From Virgibacillus_O xinjiangensis (GTDB taxonomy: Bacteria; Bacillota; Bacilli; Bacillales; Amphibacillaceae): a stretch of 53,883 bases of DNA. The stretch lies in assembly GCF_042643145.1 (NCBI RefSeq), contig NZ_JBHRSA010000028.1, forward strand, positions 1-53,883, written 5' to 3'. A model generated the notes under the pieces. That model made no database searches, was not told where the DNA came from, and saw nothing but the letters and a program-made list of their open reading frames with translations. The first letter of the stretch is position 1; each line of letters opens with the position of its first letter. Below are positions 15,332 to 23,548 of this stretch, one piece after another. Both the position numbers and the translations under genes were made by a program.

Positions 15332-16189
15332 ATGCCGGATTGGTTGATTATCGTTATCAAATCAGTGTCACTGCTAGTCGTCCTGTTTGCCCTGACGAAG
15401 CTGCTTGGGACAAAGCAGCTGTCTCAGCTTAATGTTTTCGAGTATATCACGGGTATTGTCTTGGGCGGGATTGTTGCTGTTCATACGATTGATCCGGATG
15501 GAACTATTGCCTATGCATTTATTGCTATGTTCATCTGGTTCATTGTGCCATACGGCGTTGAATATATCTCCCTGAAAAGCAAAGCATTCCGAAACTTTAC
15601 CGAAGGAAAAAGCACGGTGTTCATTCAGGATGGAAAAATCATGGAGGACAATCTAAAAAAGGCAGGCTACTCTACAGATGATCTCCTCGAAAAGTTGAGG
15701 GATAATAATATATTTTTAGCATCGGATGTAGAGTTTGCAGTTTTGGAGCCTTCCGGAGCATTAAACGTCCTTCCTAAACGGGAGAACCGACCGCTCACCC
15801 CAAAGGATTTAGGCTTGAAACTAGCTCCTCAAAAGGAACCCCAGACAGTTATTATGGATGGGAACGTCCTGCATGAACCTCTGGCCAACTTGAATCTCAA
15901 CATTAACTGGCTGGAAACTGAGCTGGAAAAAATGGATGTCAGTCTGGAAAACGTATTCTTGGGGCAGGCCGATACGAATGGACAATTGTATGTTGATTTA
16001 TATGATGATATGATTGCCGTTCCTAACCCGAGTGAAGTCCCCCTCCTGCTTGCAACGTTGAAAAAAGCCCAAGCAGACCTGGAGTTGTTTGCACTTGCTA
16101 CAGATAACCAGACATCCAAATCTATGTATGAGCGGAATAGTAAAAGACTTCAGCAGGCCATTGATATGATAACCCCATACATGACCTGA
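15332..16189 (+). CDS. DUF421 (YetF-type) membrane protein fused to a DUF1657 tail
   Basis: A 285-aa protein. Residues 1-75 form two or three membrane helices, and about 80-225 form the DUF421 cytoplasmic domains (marks TKLLGTKQLSQLNVFEYITG, GKSTVFIQDGKIMEDNLKKA and PKRENRPLTP). DUF421 proteins related to B. subtilis YetF have a signal-independent germinant-receptor or regulatory role that is still unclear. The last 50 residues (LLLATLKKAQADLELFALAT onwards) clearly align with the stand-alone DUF1657 proteins of the same operon. It is the seventh and last gene, 41 bases after its neighbour, completing the spoVA2mob gene order. Confidence 0.85.
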   Translation: MPDWLIIVIKSVSLLVVLFALTKLLGTKQLSQLNVFEYITGIVLGGIVAVHTIDPDGTIAYAFIAMFIWFIVPYGVEYISLKSKAFRNFTEGKSTVFIQDGKIMEDNLKKAGYSTDDLLEKLRDNNIFLASDVEFAVLEPSGALNVLPKRENRPLTPKDLGLKLAPQKEPQTVIMDGNVLHEPLANLNLNINWLETELEKMDVSLENVFLGQADTNGQLYVDLYDDMIAVPNPSEVPLLLATLKKAQADLELFALATDNQTSKSMYERNSKRLQQAIDMITPYMT

Positions 16190-16241
16190 GTCATTCTCAA
16201 CCACATAGATCTACTTCCCTTCAGGAGTGTTCGCAATTAAA

Positions 16242-16268
16242 AGAGGAAAGCCTCCACGGCTCTCCTCT
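16242..16268 (-). terminator. terminator at end of minus-strand operon
   Basis: Stem AGAGGAAAGCC against GGCTCTCCTCT, one mismatch, 5-base loop, followed on the minus strand by CTTTTAATT. It lies between the convergent spoVA-type operon and the oxidoreductase gene and may serve both. Confidence 0.6.
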
Positions 16269-16296
16269 CTACTCATTAGTGCCTTCATATTTTGCA

Positions 16297-17277
16297 TCAG
16301 CGAATCTTCAAGGCAACCTTACCAAACTGGCTTCCCTCTTTCAGATAATCAAATGCTCGCTGTGCCTCGTCCAGATGAAACACCTTGTCCACCACAGGCC
16401 TCATTCCAAAGTTGTTGACATGATGCAACATTGCTTCCAATTCCTGTCTGCTGCCCATGGTTGTGCCAAGCAGCTGATATTGACCGTAGAAGAAACTTCG
16501 CAGATCGAAGTCTACTACATCCTCTGTAGTTGCCCCGAAGGTGACCATTTTTCCACCTTTTTTAAGAACCCCCAAGGAGCGGTTGAACGTGGCACGCCCA
16601 ACACTTTCAATCACTAAATCCACTGTTTCATTTTTCAATTCCTCCTGCCAGTCACTATCATTATGGATAACAACATCGGCTCCCAATTCTTCCGCTTTTT
16701 CCAACTTATCCTCACTGCGGGAGGAAACAATAACTCTTGCCCCTGCATTTTTGGCAAACTGGACAAGATAGGTGGACACGCCGCTACCTGCACCTGGGAT
16801 GAATACAGTGTCCAACTCTTTGATTTGCCCTTTCGTGAACAGGGCTCTGTATCCAGTAAGGCCTGAGAGTGCAAGGACACCTGCTTCCTCCCAGGAAAGA
16901 TGTCCTGGCTTCAATTCCACTTGCTCTGCTGAAACAACGATCTTCTCGGCAAAGGTGCCATGGTCAGGCATTCCTAGAATGTCAAAAGTTTTCGGAGGTG
17001 CATCGGTATTATACTTCCAATTCAAGGATGGGTTGATAATGACTTCATCTCCCTGGCTGACATTACTGACGCCTTTTCCCAGAGAGTCGATCACTCCTGC
17101 CCCGTCCGAGCCAAGAATAAGAGCATCTGCTTGGTCGCCTCTGCGATTAGGAAGCCCTACATCCCGCCGGTTCAACCCTGCAGTCTTCAGGGATACGACT
17201 ACCTCTCCTTCTCCAGCTTCCGGTTCTGGCATATCTTTAATTGTCAGTTCACCGTCTTCATGTATAAATGCTTTCAT
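16297..17277 (-). CDS. zinc-independent MDR oxidoreductase (quinone-oxidoreductase type)
   Basis: A 326-aa medium-chain dehydrogenase/reductase. The N-terminal GroES-like domain lacks the catalytic-zinc Cys/His and structural-zinc Cys cluster (NRRDVGLPNRRG in their place, then ILGSDGAGVI), so it belongs with NADPH:quinone oxidoreductases and enoyl reductases. The Rossmann motif GAGSGVSTYLVQFAK lies near residues 163-177. Substrate is unknown. Its first possible ATG (17286) overlaps the ArsA stop as ATGA; the ATG at 17277 is better spaced from AAAGGA. The four-base coupling with the ArsA-family gene suggests obligate co-translation. Confidence 0.8.
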   Translation of the reverse strand: MKAFIHEDGELTIKDMPEPEAGEGEVVVSLKTAGLNRRDVGLPNRRGDQADALILGSDGAGVIDSLGKGVSNVSQGDEVIINPSLNWKYNTDAPPKTFDILGMPDHGTFAEKIVVSAEQVELKPGHLSWEEAGVLALSGLTGYRALFTKGQIKELDTVFIPGAGSGVSTYLVQFAKNAGARVIVSSRSEDKLEKAEELGADVVIHNDSDWQEELKNETVDLVIESVGRATFNRSLGVLKKGGKMVTFGATTEDVVDFDLRSFFYGQYQLLGTTMGSRQELEAMLHHVNNFGMRPVVDKVFHLDEAQRAFDYLKEGSQFGKVALKIR

Positions 17278-17282
17278 CCGTT

Positions 17283-18218
17283 TCATCCTTTCTTGTAGTG
17301 GTAACTGAATCGTCGTAACTGTTCCATGTCCGTAATATCATACGGGAAAAGTGGGACATAGATCAATTCCTGTCTCACAAATGCCTCTTCAATCATTTTC
17401 AAGTATCGTTTCTCGTAGTCCTTGCGTTGTGTCAAAAATTCCCCATCCGCTTCAGGGGGCAATACTTTATTGACAATGATCGTTTTAACATGGAGGTGGT
17501 AATCATCCAATAATTTGACCGCCTTTTTCGTCTCGACGATTGGCAGCCGTTCCGGGTTCAGTACAAATATGAAACCGCTGATCTTATCATCCAGCAATAT
17601 CTTTCTAGCTTGGGAAAACCTCTCTTGTCTTTCACGCAACACTTGATAGATAGGATCGTCTACCGGCTCCCCATCATTCAGTAGCTGACTGTAATTTTCA
17701 TTTGTTTTTCTCCGGCGCTGCAGCAATCCATCGATCCATACTCCCATCAATTCTGGAAGGGATAGCAATCGGATAGTATGTCCCGTTGGCGCCGTATCAA
17801 ACACAATTTTATCAAAATTTTCCCTTTCTTCAAGAATAATGGAAATCAATCGATCAAATAATGCTGCCTCATCCGCACCAGGAGATGACTTGGCAGTATC
17901 GAGCTGCCGGTGGACTTCTTCCATCATGGTAGATTGAACGGTCCCTTTGATATTCTCTTTTACTCCATTGATATACTTCTCCGTCTCTAAATCTGGATCA
18001 ATCTCCAAAGCAGATAGATTACGGTCCACCTGTTTTATTACTCCGCCTATAGGTTCATTGAATATATCCCCAAGATTATGTGCCGGATCTGTAGAAACCA
18101 GCAGTGTACGATTGCCTTCCTCAGCTGATCTCCAGGCGATCGCGGCTGCAGAAGTGGATTTTCCGACTCCGCCCTTTCCTCCGACAAAGATAATTTCTTT
18201 TTTTAATACTTCCATCAT
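17283..18218 (-). CDS. ArsA/Get3-family ATPase without cysteines
   Basis: A 311-aa single-domain P-loop ATPase with the deviant Walker A GGKGGVGKST (13-22), the switch I segment STDPAHNLGD and the A-loop-like signature DTAPTGHTIRLLSLP. ArsA proteins drive arsenite efflux, and Get3 proteins target tail-anchored proteins. Here neither the arsenite Cys triad nor the Get3 CxxC zinc site can exist, because there is no Cys in the whole chain. A client-chaperone or targeting role is thus more likely than arsenite efflux, and no ars genes are nearby. It lies 19 bases after the small Cys-Cys protein gene and overlaps the next gene. Confidence 0.82.
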   Translation of the reverse strand: MMEVLKKEIIFVGGKGGVGKSTSAAAIAWRSAEEGNRTLLVSTDPAHNLGDIFNEPIGGVIKQVDRNLSALEIDPDLETEKYINGVKENIKGTVQSTMMEEVHRQLDTAKSSPGADEAALFDRLISIILEERENFDKIVFDTAPTGHTIRLLSLPELMGVWIDGLLQRRRKTNENYSQLLNDGEPVDDPIYQVLRERQERFSQARKILLDDKISGFIFVLNPERLPIVETKKAVKLLDDYHLHVKTIIVNKVLPPEADGEFLTQRKDYEKRYLKMIEEAFVRQELIYVPLFPYDITDMEQLRRFSYHYKKG

Positions 18219-18237
18219 GCAGACGTCCTTCCTTCAA

Positions 18238-18495
18238 CTAACAGCAGCGGATTCCGTTTAGCGGGGATTTCTCCATCCCCATCCGCAAGTGCCAGTCATG
18301 AAATTTCTCTATCATCATCGGATACAGTTCAAGCGTGTAGTAATATACAGGATTCGGGATCCCGATCATTTCTGAGTACAGTAAAAGCATGAATAAGTCG
18401 TCTTCATCCCTCAGTTCCCTGGCAATCTCTTGCCGATGTGGCATACTCAATACCTCTTCATAATATTTAACCAGCTTTTTCATCTGCTCCAGCAT
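18238..18495 (-). CDS. small protein ending in Cys-Cys (cory-CC-star type)
   Basis: An 85-aa, mostly helical, soluble protein rich in Met, Leu and Tyr, whose only cysteines are the last two residues before the stop (GIRCC). This fits a small Bacillaceae family that I remember as cory-CC-star proteins, found next to ArsA-family ATPases; the name is from memory. GAGGTG lies six bases before the ATG. It is the promoter-proximal gene of the three-gene operon. A terminal CC pair could bind a metal, be lipidated or form a disulfide with a partner; the Cys-free ATPase next door makes a client or adaptor role attractive, but this is inference. Confidence 0.7.
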   Translation of the reverse strand: MLEQMKKLVKYYEEVLSMPHRQEIARELRDEDDLFMLLLYSEMIGIPNPVYYYTLELYPMMIEKFHDWHLRMGMEKSPLNGIRCC

Positions 18496-18549
18496 GAGCT
18501 CACCTCTTCTTTCCTGTCATAATCTGCAGGTAAAACTTCAAAACAAAGA

Positions 18550-18575
18550 AGAGATCATTCCTCAATGACCTCTTC
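18550..18575 (-). terminator. terminator after cstA
   Basis: Stem AAGAGATCATT against AATGACCTCTT with one mismatch, followed on the minus strand by CTTTGTTTTG. It lies 17 bases beyond the cstA stop. Confidence 0.7.
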
Positions 18576-18591
18576 CCTTTCCTATCAAATC

Positions 18592-20334
18592 TTATGCTTT
18601 CTTCTCTTCGTCCATTTCCTCATCAAACTTGCCTGTCATAGCTGAGAATGCTGTTACGATGATCCAAAGAGTGAAGCCGAAGATGATTGCTCCCAATACG
18701 AATAGCAGTGTATTGGAATCGCTGCCCCACCAGGACCATTCAAAGACGACTTGCTGGAACATGGCATATAAGGTCATAAACATCAAGAAAATCATCGGTA
18801 TCAGGGTAACAGCGTAATTCCTGCCCAAACGCTTAAGCCAGATGGAAACCAGCAATAGACTGATACCAGCTAGAAGTTGATTGGAAGTACCGAATAATGG
18901 CCAGATCAGATACCCTCCAGATCCAAAACCATTAGGCCCTTCAGGAATCAATACAAGTGCAGCACTTGAAACTACTGCTACTGTAGTTGCCACGTGGGTC
19001 TTGGTCAGTGCAGGCACATTATACTCAGTGCCGAGCTCAGCAATGATATAACGCATCAGCCTTACGGAAGTATCCAATGTAGTAGCAGCAAAGCTGACGA
19101 CAATGATGGAAACAATCGTCGTAGCTACACCAGCTGGGATCGCTAAACCTCCGGCAAGCTGTGCCGCTCCTTCTACGAAGGTTCCCAGACCGATCGCATT
19201 TGCTTCCGTGAACCCCGAATAAGCATTCGTGAACTCCGTAGTACTGGCGAAAAATGTTGCTACCGCCAAAATGGAAACTAATGCAAGAATCCCTTCACCC
19301 ACTGCTCCGAAGTATCCGACAAAACGGGCGTCTGTCTCCTTATCCAGCTGTTTGGAGGATGTGCCGGATGAAACGAGGCCATGAAACCCCGAAATAGCAC
19401 CACAGGCTATGGTAATGAACAATAACGGCAGCCACGGTGTATCTGCATTGGAATTTGTAACAGGAGCTGTGATCTCTGGGTTGGTAAAGAGCAGACCGAG
19501 ATATAGGATGGCCAGCCCGACCACAAGCTGATGAGAGTTGATGAAATCCCGCGGCTGGAGAAGCTTCCAGACAGGAAGTGTGGAAGCGACATAAACATAA
19601 GCCATCAAAACGACAATCCAGATCAGAAATGCTGTAGAAACAGCTCCGAGACCGAATAGTCCTGTTCCATCTTCTCCTCCCATATACCTGACCAAATCAA
19701 TCTGCAAAAATTCCGTGCCACTGGCCACAACAGCGGTCAAGTACATGATTGCCAATGCAATCAAAGATGGTACAAGCATCTTCATATTACGTTTATAGGC
19801 TGCATAGCCGATCCAAATAGCCAATGGAATCTGGATGAATACTGGCACCACACTCGCTGGATAGGTGATGAACAAGTTGGAAATCACCCAGGCAAATACC
19901 GCATTTACCATTAAAACCAAGATTAAAATTATGAATAAAAACAAGATTTTTCCGCGTTGTCCGATCAACTTATCGGCAATAGTACCAACGGACTGTCCTT
20001 TATTTCGGACAGAGAGTGCCAAAGTACCGAAGTCATGGACCCCTGCTGCAAAAACAGTTCCCAGGATGACCCACAGAAAGGCTGGCAGCCACCCCCAGTA
20101 AACAGCAATCGCCGGACCAAGAATTGGCGCAGCTCCTGCAACAGAAGTAAAGTGATGCCCCCATAAGACAAATTTATTTGTCGGGACAAAGTCCACACCA
20201 TCCTTGTATTTATGGGCAGGTGTGACATAATTTGGATCCAATCTGAAAATCTTTTCGGCGACAAATTTGGAGTAGTAACGATAACCTAATGCAAAAATAA
20301 CCAAACCAATGATTGCAACCACTATTCCCGGCAT
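18592..20334 (-). CDS. cstA: CstA-family carbon-starvation (peptide/pyruvate) transporter
   Basis: A 580-aa polytopic protein of about 16 membrane helices. It has the CstA start (GLVIFALGYRYYSKFVAEKIF), the PTNKFVLWGHHFTSVAGAAPI loop (about 52-72), the segment GAISGFHGLVSSGTSSKQ (about 310-327) and SFAATTLDTSVRLMRYI near residue 430. CstA proteins take up peptides or pyruvate when preferred carbon is short. The start ATG has AAGGGGGG upstream. A cre-like site upstream (20421-20434) fits CcpA repression. The gene is monocistronic between two terminators. Confidence 0.9.
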   Translation of the reverse strand: MPGIVVAIIGLVIFALGYRYYSKFVAEKIFRLDPNYVTPAHKYKDGVDFVPTNKFVLWGHHFTSVAGAAPILGPAIAVYWGWLPAFLWVILGTVFAAGVHDFGTLALSVRNKGQSVGTIADKLIGQRGKILFLFIILILVLMVNAVFAWVISNLFITYPASVVPVFIQIPLAIWIGYAAYKRNMKMLVPSLIALAIMYLTAVVASGTEFLQIDLVRYMGGEDGTGLFGLGAVSTAFLIWIVVLMAYVYVASTLPVWKLLQPRDFINSHQLVVGLAILYLGLLFTNPEITAPVTNSNADTPWLPLLFITIACGAISGFHGLVSSGTSSKQLDKETDARFVGYFGAVGEGILALVSILAVATFFASTTEFTNAYSGFTEANAIGLGTFVEGAAQLAGGLAIPAGVATTIVSIIVVSFAATTLDTSVRLMRYIIAELGTEYNVPALTKTHVATTVAVVSSAALVLIPEGPNGFGSGGYLIWPLFGTSNQLLAGISLLLVSIWLKRLGRNYAVTLIPMIFLMFMTLYAMFQQVVFEWSWWGSDSNTLLFVLGAIIFGFTLWIIVTAFSAMTGKFDEEMDEEKKA

Positions 20335-20420
20335 TTCTCTTCCCCCCCTTTTATTCAGGACGATTCTCCTACCTTCCTTTCAATTGGTTATGGCCGAAGA
20401 AGGTCCTGTATAACGCTATG

Positions 20421-20434
20421 TGTAAGCGCTATTA
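20421..20434. promoter_or_regulatory. cre site (CcpA) upstream of cstA
   Basis: TGTAAGCGCTATTA matches the consensus TGWAANCGNTNWCA at 13 of 14 positions. It lies about 90 bases before the cstA start and just downstream of an AT-rich stretch (20440-20470) with -10-like TATAAT elements on the minus strand, so bound CcpA would block transcription. Confidence 0.65.
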
Positions 20435-20494
20435 TCTAGTACAATTATATTATAATTTGTAAATTATTCAACAATTTAGAACTATAAAATACAA

Positions 20495-20530
20495 AAAAAG
20501 GCTGGGTCCATCTGGAACCACAGCCTTTTT
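20495..20530 (-). terminator. terminator after glutamate dehydrogenase
   Basis: Perfect stem AAAAAGGCTG against CAGCCTTTTT with inner pairing GGTCC/GGAAC; a long T-run follows on the minus strand. It is four bases past the gdh stop. Confidence 0.85.
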
Positions 20531-20533
20531 CTC

Positions 20534-21916
20534 TTAATAATACAGTTTTCCCTGTCTATAGATAATGGTAGAAAGTTTCATAACCGAATGGATAAAGCAA
20601 TTTTCTCTTAGGGAATGATGGTTATCGAAATACTGGGGGTAAACTGTATCAAAAGTCTTTTCCATTTTAGTGGTCAGTTCCTGAAAAACTTCTTCTTCTT
20701 CGAGAAACTGGGTCTCCCTTCCTTGAAGCCACTCCAAATAGGATACAATTACCCCGCCAGCGTTGGCTAACAGGTCTGGCAAAATGATCGCCCCCTGCTC
20801 GTTAAGGTACTCATCTGCTTCTTCTGTCACTGGAGCATTCGCACCTTCCACCAGTATTTTAGCCTTGATCTTCTTCATATTACCTTTATGGACTTGACCG
20901 CCAAGGGCGGCGAAAATCAATACATCACACTCTACTTCCAGCAATTCATCCCGGTTGTGGATATCTGCTTTGATATTCGCTTCCTTCACCTCGTCTTCCG
21001 TTATGGGCAGATTATTATGATTGGTGGAAGTAAATCGTATCAAATTAGGGATATCAATGCCATCTGGGTTATATAAAGTTACATTCTTATCACTTACCGC
21101 TACTACTTTATTATTTAGATAATCACATCGATACGCTTCCAAAGCTGCTACTGACCCAACATTGCCGAATCCCTGAATCGCAACGCTAAGGTTTTTATCC
21201 TGATGTTCCAGCGCTGTTTTAGCATACTTGCTCTTCCGTTCTCCAAGCCAATCCTTATTGTCCTTAACAAAATCATGCAACAAATAACGCAGGGTGAAGT
21301 ATACCCCTCTACCTGTTGCTTCCCTTCTGCCAAGAGAACCACCGTTCATAACACTTTTTCCTGTAAAACTTTCCCTGTATCTCTGCCCCGGATGGATGCT
21401 TTTATACTCTCCCATCATCCAATCCATTTCCCGCTCACTTGTACCGACGTCTGGAGCAGGAATATCTTTCTCCGGTCCCAGGATCTCGCTGAAATACTGC
21501 ACATACTTTTTGGAAATTGCATATAACTCCTTATCACTGAAATCAGCCGGGTCGATGACCACCCCGCCTTTAGCTCCGCCAAATGGCACTTCATGCAGCG
21601 CGTTCTTCAATGTCATCAAAGAAGCGAGATCTTCTACCTCCGATTCTTCCACTGATTCATGATAACGGATGCCTCCTTTATATGGACCGAGCATGTTGTT
21701 ATGCTGTACGCGGAATGAAGGGATCCGTTCCACCCGGTTATCTTCGAGGCGGACCCTCAAATAAGATTTATGGACATGATTCGGAGTGGAAATAATGGAG
21801 GCTAATGAAGTGAAAGCCTTCTCCCTGGCCTCCCCTTCAAGTTCCGGCAAAAAGGTCGGATCATCCCTCAAGGCTTGCAGCGACTTCGTTACAATCTCCT
21901 TGGAATTGTCTAGCAA
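20534..21916 (-). CDS. gdhA: glutamate dehydrogenase (Glu/Leu/Phe/Val family)
   Basis: A 460-aa hexameric-type amino-acid dehydrogenase. Glutamate and 2-oxoglutarate binding Lys80 in GPYKGGIRYH, catalytic Lys116 in PFGGAKGG and Asp156 in PAPDVGT are present, as is the nucleotide motif GFGNVGSVAA near residue 250. It interconverts glutamate and 2-oxoglutarate plus ammonia. The chain is about 35 residues longer than GudB/RocG; an insert lies before the nucleotide domain (WLGERKSKYAKTALEHQDKN, about 223-243). Cofactor and preferred substrate cannot be told. The start is TTG with GGAGGG 7 bases upstream. It follows a transporter gene by 80 bases. Confidence 0.87.
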   Translation of the reverse strand: MLDNSKEIVTKSLQALRDDPTFLPELEGEAREKAFTSLASIISTPNHVHKSYLRVRLEDNRVERIPSFRVQHNNMLGPYKGGIRYHESVEESEVEDLASLMTLKNALHEVPFGGAKGGVVIDPADFSDKELYAISKKYVQYFSEILGPEKDIPAPDVGTSEREMDWMMGEYKSIHPGQRYRESFTGKSVMNGGSLGRREATGRGVYFTLRYLLHDFVKDNKDWLGERKSKYAKTALEHQDKNLSVAIQGFGNVGSVAALEAYRCDYLNNKVVAVSDKNVTLYNPDGIDIPNLIRFTSTNHNNLPITEDEVKEANIKADIHNRDELLEVECDVLIFAALGGQVHKGNMKKIKAKILVEGANAPVTEEADEYLNEQGAIILPDLLANAGGVIVSYLEWLQGRETQFLEEEEVFQELTTKMEKTFDTVYPQYFDNHHSLRENCFIHSVMKLSTIIYRQGKLYY

Positions 21917-21996
21917 AAGTAGTCCCTCCTGTTTCGATATTTATATAGTACTATACCCACAAGACAGAAATTAAAAATCATTATGATACCTGTTGC

Positions 21997-23417
21997 TTAT
22001 ATAAATATGGCAGCAAGAGAAGCGACCATCAGTCCTGCCATAACAGGAAGAAAGTTCTTGCGTACTAATTCCATGACAGGCACGCCACAGAAACCGGCAA
22101 TCGCAATAAGTGAGGACCATGCCACAATCGTGCCCCCGCCGGTCCAAATAGCTCCAAGCTGCCCCAATGCAGCCAAGGTGGCAGCATCTACTGCACCTGT
22201 TTCAAGGGAAGCCGCCAGTGCTCCTGTCAGTGGTAGACCAGAAAAACCGGAACCATCAAGTCCGGTAATGATACCAATCAACAAAACACTCAATGCGGCT
22301 AGCAAAGCACTTTGTGGAAGATACTCTTGGCTGGCGTTTACCAAGTCGAACAACAGTCCGGGGGCATCTCCATCTACTCCGAGGATCATCCCGGAATATT
22401 CGGAACTTCCAAGGAAGAAAAAGCCGGCAATTGGAATAACCGGCCCCATGGCCTTAAAGGCAAACACAAAACCATCAGTAATATGGGTTGTAATGTAATC
22501 AAGTGCATGCTGCCTTCCAAAAGCCAGCGTGGATAACAGCAATAGAATGACAGCAACTCCGCCAACGAAGGCAGCCCCGTCCCCGCCTACCAACCCACTG
22601 CTTCCGGAAAAAAGCTTACTGTACATCATAAAAACCACTACAGCCAGGAGGGATAACGGGACAAGAACAGCAAAAACTTTGCTCCAAGCATTCAAGTGCT
22701 TCGTCCGTACTTTATTCCCTTCATGCTCTGTTGTGGATGATTGCAACTGTTGATATGCCTGTTCGTTTAGGGGATCCTGTGGAGCACGGATTCCATTACG
22801 GTATAGCAGATAAGCAAAAAGAATGGCTGTTATACCTGCAAACAAGGATAAAATCAAGGCTTTATCCGCGATTAGTCCAGCATCCAGATCAGCTGAAGAA
22901 GCGGAAAGGCTCGGCGCTACTTGGACGATATAGTCAGAAGAGAGGGCCATTCCCTGACCTGCAAGAGCTATAGCAACTGCCGCCAGCATTACTGGCAGCC
23001 CGGCCCTCACTGCTGCTGGGACCAATAAGGCACAAATCAAAGGTACTGCTGGTGTCGGCCAAAAGAACAGTGAAATCAGATACGTAATACCAATTAACAC
23101 AAAATAGGACACATGCCCATTGATCATCATTCGTTGAATCGGCTGTATCATTTTGCGATCGGCTCCTAAATCTCTTAGTGAATTCAACAGTGCCAGCATA
23201 AATGTAATAATCAGGAAAATACTGAATAATTCCTGTGCCGCTACCAGATTGGCATTGAAAATGGCAGTGAATCCATCAAGCAGACTTCCTTTATATACCC
23301 AAGCAATGACAAAGGTTCCTAATAATGTAGGAAACACCACACCTTTGCGAAGAATCAGACAACAATAATAGCAAACGTGAACAGACCGTATAACCAATGG
23401 GAAATTTCCAACCCCAT
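21997..23417 (-). pseudogene. polytopic ion-coupled transporter with a 5' frameshift
   Basis: A large hydrophobic secondary transporter of at least 11 helices, with marks FWPTPAVPLICALLVPAAVR and GIITGLDGSGFSGLPLTGAL; it looks like the IT superfamily (GntP, CitM or NhaC-like), substrate unknown. From the ATG at 23417 the frame reads MGLEISHWLYGLFTFAIIVV and then a stop (23355-23357), whereas the continuing frame resumes with LILRKGVVFPTLLG. One added base near 23357 would join them into a normal N-terminus. The open frame that runs through this point on the other phase gives a Cys-rich, non-hydrophobic leader that is not credible. Either a real one-base deletion or a sequence error; gdh lies downstream on the same strand. 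Confidence 0.7.
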
Positions 23418-23487
23418 ACAGACCACGCCTCTCATCAAAATTAGTTATACAGCCTATGCAAGCTCCATTAAAAACGCTACCTTCCAT

Positions 23488-23512
23488 GTTTAATCATCTT
23501 ATCCATGGGAAT
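23488..23512 (+). promoter_or_regulatory. candidate sigma-B promoter
   Basis: GTTTAA at 23488-23493, a 13-base spacer, then GGGAAT at 23507-23512. This is close to the general-stress consensus GTTTAA-N12-14-GGGTAT and lies 37 bases before the YflT-type start; YflT is sigma-B controlled in B. subtilis. Confidence 0.7.
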
Positions 23513-23548
23513 ATCAAATATAAATCTAATTTAGAGGAGGCGTTTGAA

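Noticed and set aside
11840..16300. A search for transposon ends or transposases around the spoVA-type operon
   Set aside because: No transposase gene and no flanking inverted or direct repeat were seen, so mobility is not supported here.
17283..18218. ArsA as part of an arsenic-resistance operon
   Set aside because: No arsenite-binding cysteines exist and no arsB, arsC, arsD or arsR gene is in the neighbourhood.
22312..23368. Several plus-strand open frames inside the frameshifted transporter region
   Set aside because: They have no ribosome sites and are shadows of the hydrophobic minus-strand gene.
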